Shown here piece by piece: positions 47,633 to 53,988 of a DNA stretch of 53,988 bases. This DNA comes from an uncultured Pelagibacteraceae bacterium (lineage in GTDB: Bacteria; Pseudomonadota; Alphaproteobacteria; Pelagibacterales; Pelagibacteraceae). Both the position numbers and the translations under genes were made by a program. The stretch covers positions 1-53,988 of the forward strand of contig CACJFA010000004.1 in NCBI GenBank assembly GCA_902592545.1. Reading direction: 5' to 3'. The first letter of the stretch is position 1. Each line of letters begins with the position of its first letter. The notes under the pieces were generated by a model, which worked only from the letters and a program-made list of their open reading frames with translations, searched no databases and was not told the DNA's origin.

Positions 47633-47680
47633 GAATTCCATTTTAGCAGTTTATGCCCGCAATAGGATCAAATCGGCAAT
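47633..47680 (-). ncRNA. SAM-II riboswitch
   Basis: On the minus strand the stem TGCC pairs with GGCA around the loop GATTTGATCCTATTGC; CTGCTAAAATGGAA follows. This aligns with the known SAM-II aptamer, which has GATTTAACCGTATTGC and GCTAAAAAGGG. The loop TCC can pair with the downstream GGA to form the pseudoknot. It lies about 22 bp upstream of the SAM-V element, in tandem. I see no obvious intrinsic terminator between them. Confidence 0.78.
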
Positions 47681-47712
47681 TATCTTTTAATTGATAAATG
47701 AATGTTTGTAAA

Positions 47713-48303
47713 CTATTTATCTAAAATAATTTTAGCATTAAAAGAAAAAGATCTTCTTTCAGCATTAATATTAAATGGATATGCAGTATGCATCAAATAG
47801 TTTGGAAAAATTATCAAGTCTCTTTCTTTAGGCACAATATTAAAAATACTTTTGCTTAAAAAACCCCTTTGTCCGTTTATAAAATCAATTGTGCCATTAG
47901 TCTTATCTTTTTTATTTTTTAAAAGTTTATTTTTAGTCATATTTTTTGGGACTTTTAAATAACCTACACCAGATATATCTCCATCATGATAATGAATAGG
48001 GTTATATTCATCTTTAAATTGACTAACTACCCATAAATTTAATATTTTAATATTTTTAACTTTTTTAATTTTTTCATTTTTAAGAAAATCTTTGATATTT
48101 TTTTTTATTTCTCTCTCTAAATTCTTTTTTATAAAATTATTTGAAATTTTAATTTCTTTTTTAATTTGACTGGCTAGTTTAGAGCTATAATCGTTTTTTT
48201 TTGTTAAAACTTTATCGTCAATCTCTTTATTCAAGATATTTAAAAATTTCTTTGAAATTTTTGTTTTTCCAATTGATGGACCAAAAGGCTTAATATTTTT
48301 CAT
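47713..48303 (-). CDS. Putative 2OG-Fe(II) oxygenase
   Basis: A 196-residue protein. The C-terminal half has a double-stranded beta-helix pattern: NPIHYHDGDISGVGYLKVP supplies a His-x-Asp-type metal motif, RDLIIFPNYLMHTAYPF the distal His, and ERRSFSFNAK the 2-oxoglutarate arginine. This matches a family of putative 2OG-Fe(II) oxygenases common in marine bacteria and phages. The N-terminal half is a lysine-rich helix region. The substrate is unknown. The gene ends about 33 bp before the SAM-II element, so it may share a transcript with the methyltransferase. Confidence 0.8.
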   Translation of the reverse strand: MKNIKPFGPSIGKTKISKKFLNILNKEIDDKVLTKKNDYSSKLASQIKKEIKISNNFIKKNLEREIKKNIKDFLKNEKIKKVKNIKILNLWVVSQFKDEYNPIHYHDGDISGVGYLKVPKNMTKNKLLKNKKDKTNGTIDFINGQRGFLSKSIFNIVPKERDLIIFPNYLMHTAYPFNINAERRSFSFNAKIILDK

Positions 48304-48340
48304 AATGCTTTAAATATATTAAAAGCATATTTATTCAAGA

Positions 48341-49087
48341 TTAAGCAATAAGTTTAATCCCCATTCTTATTGCGACAATAATTACAAGAAAAGAAGTTAG
48401 TAGAGCTAAAATTTTATTCGATAAAAATTTAATGTTTAATAAGCTACCAATTTGTCCTCCAATAAGTACCGATAAAAATAATGGCCAATAGGTAATAACT
48501 TGATCTAAAACCTGATCTTTTGTCAGCTGTCCAGCTATCCCAAAGATAGAATTGATTAATATAAATAAAGATGCGCTGCTGGTGATATGCTTAGGGTATC
48601 CAGCTTTCATTAAAAATAGAAGAGGGCTTAAAAAAATTCCTCCACCAATTCCTACTATGCCTGACATAAAGCCAATTATCGATCCAAAAGAAATTGAGAT
48701 TAATCTTGGTATTTTATTAATTTTAATTTGCTCTTTATTAAAAGATTTACTTTCAATTAATAAAAAAATGCCTGCAACCAACAAAACACAAAATAATAAA
48801 ATCTCAAATAAACTTTTTTCAATTTTTATTGATCCTCCAATAAAGGCAAAAGGTATGGAGCCAATTAAATAAGGAAAAAGTAAATTAAAGTTTATATTCT
48901 TAGATCTTATAAAATTAATAGAATTACCAGATACAACAATAATATTACATACAAGTGCTATAACGGGAAATATTGTGTAAGGCACACCCCAAATTAAAAG
49001 TATTGCGAGATATGTTGAGCCTCCCCCAAAACCAACACTTGAGTATATTAATGCAGTTACAAAGAAAAGAATTGATAATATAATCAT
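48341..49087 (-). CDS. TauE/SafE-family permease
   Basis: A 248-residue protein with about seven membrane helices. The start has YSSVGFGGGSTYLA and the second repeat has MSGIVGIGGGIFLSPLL, the paired glycine-rich motifs of the TauE/SafE (DUF81) family. These export sulfite, sulfoacetate or other organic anions; the substrate here is open. It is divergent from moaB with only 9 bp between the starts. Confidence 0.9.
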   Translation of the reverse strand: MIILSILFFVTALIYSSVGFGGGSTYLAILLIWGVPYTIFPVIALVCNIIVVSGNSINFIRSKNINFNLLFPYLIGSIPFAFIGGSIKIEKSLFEILLFCVLLVAGIFLLIESKSFNKEQIKINKIPRLISISFGSIIGFMSGIVGIGGGIFLSPLLFLMKAGYPKHITSSASLFILINSIFGIAGQLTKDQVLDQVITYWPLFLSVLIGGQIGSLLNIKFLSNKILALLTSFLVIIVAIRMGIKLIA

Positions 49088-49096
49088 TTTTAAATT

Positions 49097-49597
49097 ATGG
49101 ATGTAAATATAGCTTTATTAACTGTAACAGATACAAGAACATTTGATAATGATAAATCGGGTGCAATCTTGGTTGAAAAAATTAAAGAAGCTAAACATCA
49201 ATTAATTGATAGAAAAATTTGTAAAGATAATAAAGAAGATATTGTAAAAATTTTAAAAGAATGGACTAATCAAAAAGAGATAGATGTTATAATAACTACG
49301 GGAGGAACAGGTCTTACTGGAAGAGATATAACTCCTGAAGCAGTTAATGAAATTGCAGATAAACATATACCTGGATTTGGGGAAGTTTTTAGAACAATAA
49401 GTCTAAAAACAGTTGGAACATCATCTATACAATCTAGAGCTTGTGCAGCTTTATCTAATGGTAAATATATATTTGCATTACCAGGATCCTCAGGAGGTGT
49501 AACTGATGCGTGGGATGGCATATTAAAGCATCAATTAGACGTCAATCATAAACCCTGTAACTTTGTAGAATTATTTCCTAGACTTAAAGAAAAATAA
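49097..49597 (+). CDS. moaB: Molybdenum cofactor biosynthesis protein MoaB
   Basis: A 166-residue MogA/MoaB-fold protein. It begins IALLTVTDTRTFDNDKSG; the signature TTGGTGLTGRDITPEAV lies near residues 73-89, and FALPGSSGGV near residue 130. It probably adenylylates molybdopterin as MogA does. The cox genes that follow encode a molybdenum enzyme needing this cofactor. Its 3' end meets the convergent DUF1244 gene with no gap. Confidence 0.92.
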   Translation: MDVNIALLTVTDTRTFDNDKSGAILVEKIKEAKHQLIDRKICKDNKEDIVKILKEWTNQKEIDVIITTGGTGLTGRDITPEAVNEIADKHIPGFGEVFRTISLKTVGTSSIQSRACAALSNGKYIFALPGSSGGVTDAWDGILKHQLDVNHKPCNFVELFPRLKEK

Positions 49598-49843
49598 TTA
49601 TTTTTGATACTTATCTTTCCATTCGGAATAAGGCATTCCATAAACATGCTCTCTTGCATCAGGATCAGAAATTTCAATTCCTTTTTTTCCTGCTTCTTCC
49701 CTGTACCACTTCGAAAGACAGTTTCTACAAAAACCTGCAAGATTCATTAGATCTATATTTTGTACATCTTTTCTTTCTCTTAGATGAGATATAAGTCTTT
49801 CAAATGCTGCAGACTGTAATTCTTTTTTTGTATTTTCGTCCAT
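49598..49843 (-). CDS. DUF1244 protein
   Basis: An 81-residue protein of the DUF1244 family: AAFERLISHLRERKDVQNID, then GFCRNCLSKWY with a CxxC pair, and EHVYGMPYSEWK near the end. The function is unknown; the family is widespread in Proteobacteria. The CxxC might bind metal. It sits alone on the minus strand, between moaB and coxG, and is divergent from coxG by 21 bp. Confidence 0.88.
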   Translation of the reverse strand: MDENTKKELQSAAFERLISHLRERKDVQNIDLMNLAGFCRNCLSKWYREEAGKKGIEISDPDAREHVYGMPYSEWKDKYQK

Positions 49844-49864
49844 AATTTATTATATGTTTAATTT

Positions 49865-50431
49865 ATGAAATTAACAGGATCTTATAAAATTAATTTAGAG
49901 AAGCAAAAAGTTTGGGATGCTTTAAATAATCCAGAAATATTAAAACAAGCAATCCCAGGATGTGAAGAATTTAATAAAAAATCTGATACTGAATTTTCTG
50001 CAAAAGCCACAAATAAAATTGGACCTTTTAATGCAACATTTTCTGGTGATATTGAGTTAAAAGATTTAAATCCTCCTAACAGCTACAAGATATTAGGATC
50101 TGGAAAGTCTCTAGTTGGCTTTGCTTCAGGAGAAGCTGAAGTTAAACTTGAGGATACAGACAATGGAACAAATTTAATTTATTCTGTTGAAGCACAAGTA
50201 GGTGGTAAAATTGCACAAGTAGGTTCACGACTTATAGATATGACAGCAAAAAAAATGGCAGATATATTTTTTGGTAAATTTTCTGAATTAATTTCTTCTG
50301 AAAAAAATGAATCAAGTGAGATAGCCGAGTCCGACGATCAAAAAGTACCTGTGTCAAAAATTAATTATAGATATTTAACGGCCGCAGCATTTCTAGGAAT
50401 TTTCTTAATTTATTGGATGTTTTTAAAATAA
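49865..50431 (+). CDS. coxG: CoxG-family SRPBCC protein with C-terminal anchor
   Basis: A 188-residue protein. Residues 1-145 are a CoxG/SRPBCC fold: MKLTGSYKINLEKQKVWDAL, PEILKQAIPGCEE, then GSRLIDMTAKKMADIFF. A charged linker follows and a C-terminal membrane helix (about residues 168-186). CoxG is linked to maturing or tethering CO dehydrogenase-type enzymes to the inner membrane. It stands 96 bp before coxS. Confidence 0.88.
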   Translation: MKLTGSYKINLEKQKVWDALNNPEILKQAIPGCEEFNKKSDTEFSAKATNKIGPFNATFSGDIELKDLNPPNSYKILGSGKSLVGFASGEAEVKLEDTDNGTNLIYSVEAQVGGKIAQVGSRLIDMTAKKMADIFFGKFSELISSEKNESSEIAESDDQKVPVSKINYRYLTAAAFLGIFLIYWMFLK

Positions 50432-50527
50432 ATTCTAGTTTTACTAGAGTTTAAATTTGATAGTTGCCTTTACATTCCCAAAATGATTAAATCTTGAAGG
50501 GTAAAGATATTAATTAAAGGAGAGATT

Positions 50528-50989
<462 letters not shown>

Positions 50990-51009
50990 TTTTAAGGAGG
51001 AAAAAGAAA

Positions 51010-53388
51010 ATGGCAAGTTTAGTAGGTTCTAGAGTTGAGAGAAAAGAGGATAAAAGATTTTTAACTGGCAAAGGCAGATACACAGCAGATATTAATTTAG
51101 CAAATCAAACTTACGCGATTTTTGTTAGGTCTCCACATGCAAGAGCATCTATTAAAAAATTAAATATTGATAAAGCTTTAAAATCATCAGGAGTAGTAAG
51201 CATACTTACTGGCAAAGAAATAGCAGATGATAAAATTGGAGGTTTAATTGCGGGTTGGGCAATCAGAAGTGAAGATGGTACAGAAATGAAATGTCCTGGA
51301 AACCCTCCGCTAGCTAAAGATAATGTAAATTTTGTTGGAGATCCTGTTGCAGTTGTAATTGCTGAAAGTTTAGCAGAAGCAAAAGAAGCTGCAGAAAAAG
51401 TTGAAGTTGATTACAAAGTATTAAAAGCAGTCACAAGTACTGCAGATGCTATGAATGGAGATACTATTCATGAAGGCATCGATAAAAATCTTTGTTTTGA
51501 CTGGTTATTAGGCGATAGACAAAAAGTTAAAGAAGCATTTGATAAGGCTGATAAAGTAATTTCTATTGATATCATTAATAATAGATTAATTCCAAATGCA
51601 ATGGAGCCAAGAGCATGTGTTGCCGATTACAATGCAGCATCTGAAGAGATTACTTTATATACAACAAGTCAAAATCCACATTTATCAAGATTGATAATGT
51701 CTGCTTTTGGAAATGTAGCTCCTGAACATAAGTTAAGAGTTGTAGCTCCAGATGTTGGCGGTGGTTTTGGTTCAAAAATTAATGTCTACAATGAAGATAT
51801 TGTTTGTAGCTGGGCAGCTAAAAAAATTAATAGAGCTATAAAGTGGGTTGCAGAAAGATCAGAATCTTTTTTAACTGACATACATGGAAGAGATCATGTA
51901 ACTCATGCAGAGTTAGCGGTTACTAAAGATGGAAAGTTTCTTGGTTTTAAAAATGAGACCATAGCAAATCTTGGAGCTTATGCTCGAGTATTTGGTACAG
52001 TGACACCGACTTATTTATTTGGACCTTGTGCAACTGGAGTTTATGAAATTCCAGCAGCTTATACAAATGTCAAAGCTGTATATACAAATACAGCTCCAGT
52101 AGACGCTTATAGAGGTGCAGGAAGACCAGAGGCTACATACACTATTGAGAGATTAGTTGAAAAAGCTTCAATGGAATTAGGGATAGATAAAACTGAACTT
52201 AGAATTAAAAATTTCCCTACAGCATTTCCTTTTAAACAAACATTAGTTCATACTGTAGATTCTGGTGATTATGTTGCTGGAATGGAAAAGGCAAAACAGA
52301 TGGCAGACTACAAAGGTTTTGAGGCAAGAAGAAAAGAGTCTGAAGCCAAAGGAAAACTAAGAGGAATAGGTGTTACTTCATATTTTGAAGCATGCGGTAT
52401 TGCACCTTCAGCTGCTGTAATGTCTTTAGGATGTGGAGTTGGATTATGGGAATCTGCAGAGGTTAGATTTAATCCAACTGGACAAGTCACTGTTTACACA
52501 GGTTCACATAGTCATGGACAAAGTCACCAAACAACTTTTGCTCAAATAGCAGCTGATGAGTTAGGTGTACCAATAGAAAATATAGATATCGTTCATGGAG
52601 ATACAGATAAAGGAACATTTGGTATGGGAACATACGGTTCTAGATCTTTAGCTGTTGGTGGTATCGCAATTGTTAATGCTTGTAAAAAAATAGTTGAAAA
52701 AGGTAAAAGAGTTACAGCAAAAATGTTAGAGGCAAATCCAGAAGATGTTGAGTTTAAAGATGGTGAATTTGTTGTTTCTAAATCAAATAAAAAGAAAACA
52801 ATAGGAGAAGTAGCTTTTGCTTGTTATCTACCGGGTGTAAGAGATGAAATGAAATCTCCATTGCCAGAGGGTGATGAGCCTGGTTTAAAAGAAACTTCTT
52901 TTTATGACCCTTCAAACTTTTCTTTTCCAGCAGGAACACATATTGCTGAAGTTGAGATAGATCCAGAAACAGGTCATGTGAAGCTAGAAAAATATACAGC
53001 TTGTGATGATTTTGGAAGAATAATTAATCCAATGGTTGTCGAAGGACAAGTTCATGGTGGTCTTGCTCAAGGTATTGGTCAAGCATTATATGAAAATGCA
53101 GAGTATGATGAAACAGGTCAGTTGATGACTGGATCTTATATGGATTATACGATGCCACGTGCAGATAATTTTCCTGAGTTCAATATTGGTTATACTTGTA
53201 CACATGCAACCACAAATCCTTTAGGAGTTAAAGGTTGTGGAGAAGCGGGAGCAATAGCAGCACCACCTACTGTGATGAATGCTGTAATTGATGCCTTAGG
53301 TGGACAAGAGGTTACTATGCCAGCTACAGCTGAAAAAGTGTGGAAGGCTTGTAAAAATCTAAAAAAATCTAACGCAAAAGCAGCATAG
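51010..53388 (+). CDS. coxL: Molybdenum hydroxylase large subunit, CO dehydrogenase form II type
   Basis: A 792-residue xanthine dehydrogenase-family large subunit. It starts with GSRVERKEDKRFLTGKGRY; GGGFGSK (near residue 250) contacts the cofactor; the C-terminal GVKGCGEAGAIAAPP holds the catalytic Glu. The active-site loop is AYRGAGR (residues 366-372), the form II signature, and not AYRCSFR, which marks proven CO dehydrogenases; the Cys needed for the Mo-Cu centre is absent. The real substrate is therefore uncertain: CO, an aldehyde or an N-heterocycle. A strong AGGAGG ribosome site lies 9 bp before the ATG. Confidence 0.95.
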   Translation: MASLVGSRVERKEDKRFLTGKGRYTADINLANQTYAIFVRSPHARASIKKLNIDKALKSSGVVSILTGKEIADDKIGGLIAGWAIRSEDGTEMKCPGNPPLAKDNVNFVGDPVAVVIAESLAEAKEAAEKVEVDYKVLKAVTSTADAMNGDTIHEGIDKNLCFDWLLGDRQKVKEAFDKADKVISIDIINNRLIPNAMEPRACVADYNAASEEITLYTTSQNPHLSRLIMSAFGNVAPEHKLRVVAPDVGGGFGSKINVYNEDIVCSWAAKKINRAIKWVAERSESFLTDIHGRDHVTHAELAVTKDGKFLGFKNETIANLGAYARVFGTVTPTYLFGPCATGVYEIPAAYTNVKAVYTNTAPVDAYRGAGRPEATYTIERLVEKASMELGIDKTELRIKNFPTAFPFKQTLVHTVDSGDYVAGMEKAKQMADYKGFEARRKESEAKGKLRGIGVTSYFEACGIAPSAAVMSLGCGVGLWESAEVRFNPTGQVTVYTGSHSHGQSHQTTFAQIAADELGVPIENIDIVHGDTDKGTFGMGTYGSRSLAVGGIAIVNACKKIVEKGKRVTAKMLEANPEDVEFKDGEFVVSKSNKKKTIGEVAFACYLPGVRDEMKSPLPEGDEPGLKETSFYDPSNFSFPAGTHIAEVEIDPETGHVKLEKYTACDDFGRIINPMVVEGQVHGGLAQGIGQALYENAEYDETGQLMTGSYMDYTMPRADNFPEFNIGYTCTHATTNPLGVKGCGEAGAIAAPPTVMNAVIDALGGQEVTMPATAEKVWKACKNLKKSNAKAA

Positions 53389-53395
53389 GAGGTTT

Positions 53396-53988
53396 ATGAA
53401 AGATTTTAATTATCATTCAGCAAAAGATAGTAAAGAGGCATCTAAACTTGCTTCATCTAGTTCTGCTTTTTTAGCAGGAGGAATGACTACTATTCCTTCA
53501 ATGAAATTAGGATTGGCTACTTACAAAGATTTAATTGATATAAAAAATATTAAAAAATTAAGTGGTATAAAAGTAAGTGGCAAATCAGTTACAATAGGAG
53601 CTGCAACTAAACATGTTGAAGTTTCAAATTCTAAAGATGTTAAAAAAGCAATTCCATCATTGTCTAGTTTGGCTGAAGGAATTGGTGATCCACAAGTAAG
53701 AAATAGAGGAACGATAGGTGGTTCAATTGCAAATAACGATCCATCAGCTGATTATCCATCTGCATGTATAGCTTTAAACGCAACAATACATACGAACGAA
53801 AGAAAAATTGAAGCGGTAAAGTTTTTTAAAGGAATGTTTGAGACAGCTTTAAAAAAGGGTGAGTTAATTGAAGCTATAGAATTTCAAATACCAGAAAAAT
53901 CTAGCTATCAAAAACATCCTAATCCTGCATCTAGATATGCAATCGTTGGAGTATATGTGGCTAAACATAAAGGAGATGTAAACGTTGC
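53396..53988 (+). CDS. coxM: CO dehydrogenase-type FAD-binding medium subunit, cut by window end
   Basis: About 197 residues from the ATG at 53396 are visible; the frame is open at the window end (full length would be near 270-290). The FAD-binding motifs are AGGMTTIPSMK near residue 27 and TIGGSIANNDPSADYP near residue 105. It passes electrons from the small subunit's Fe-S clusters to a carrier. The AGGAGG sequence just before the ATG overlaps the coxL stop codon area, so translational coupling is likely. Confidence 0.95.
   Translation, partial: MKDFNYHSAKDSKEASKLASSSSAFLAGGMTTIPSMKLGLATYKDLIDIKNIKKLSGIKVSGKSVTIGAATKHVEVSNSKDVKKAIPSLSSLAEGIGDPQVRNRGTIGGSIANNDPSADYPSACIALNATIHTNERKIEAVKFFKGMFETALKKGELIEAIEFQIPEKSSYQKHPNPASRYAIVGVYVAKHKGDVNV

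Noticed and set aside
50434..50452. Hairpin TCTAG-TTTTA-CTAGA after coxG as an intrinsic terminator
   Set aside because: The stem is only five or six base pairs, AT-rich and not followed by a proper T run.

Overview
The window looks like a chromosomal segment of a SAR11-type alphaproteobacterium (Candidatus Pelagibacter or a close relative). The evidence is a very AT-rich sequence packed with genes on both strands, intergenic gaps that are mostly 0-100 bp, many ATGA/TAATG start-stop overlaps, alphaproteobacterial neighbourhoods (DUF2066-hda, an NDUFA12-like gene next to a DUF2155 gene, iscR-sufBCDS-sufU-sufT-sufA), and a tandem SAM-II plus SAM-V riboswitch pair, an arrangement described from Pelagibacter. 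I saw no tRNA, rRNA, insertion sequence, prophage or CRISPR array, and no gene-free stretch longer than about 165 bp.

Layout. 1-4.5 kb (minus): rpsF-rpsR-rplI-dnaB and a partial RND exporter. 4.5-7.2 kb (plus): fabD-fabG-acpP-gmk; fabF is not at its frequent position after acpP. 7.2-14.5 kb (minus): the envelope operon lptF-lptG-lptD-surA/pdxA-rsmA, in which surA and pdxA are joined into a single reading frame. 14.5-16.4 kb (plus): pepA-ndk. 16.4-18 kb (minus): purM-purN. 18-21.5 kb (plus): a DUF2066 gene, hda, aspS. 21.5-25.4 kb: a stand-alone TSCPD protein (minus), NDUFA12-like and DUF2155 genes (plus), aroQ-accB-accC (minus). 25.4-31.7 kb: thiS-thiG (plus), RNase E/G (minus), penicillin-binding protein 1A and prfB with its programmed frameshift (plus). 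31.7-37.2 kb: an AsmA-like envelope protein, tyrS, anmK and an alpha/beta hydrolase. 37.3-43.5 kb: a complete iscR-suf operon behind a promoter that overlaps an IscR-type palindrome. 43.5-47.6 kb: a small, possibly leaderless gene, glnA, a YbaK-like deacylase, an EamA transporter and a riboswitch-controlled homocysteine methyltransferase. 47.7-54 kb: a 2OG-Fe(II) oxygenase, a TauE-type permease, moaB, a DUF1244 gene and coxG-coxS-coxL-coxM (coxM cut by the window edge), encoding a molybdenum hydroxylase with the form II AYRGAGR signature.

How the genes fit together. Most of the window is housekeeping: translation, replication initiation control (DnaB, Hda), fatty acid synthesis (FabD, FabG, ACP, AccB, AccC), LPS export (LptD, F, G), murein synthesis and recycling (PBP1A, AnmK), and Fe-S assembly. 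MoaB and the cox genes share a link through molybdenum cofactor. The features most worth a second look are the SurA-PdxA fusion, the exact 63-bp internal duplication in lptD, the tandem riboswitches, the IscR operator with altered cysteine spacing in IscR, the small gene beside glnA with repeated TGCAT elements in its promoter, and an RNase E without its zinc-link cysteines.
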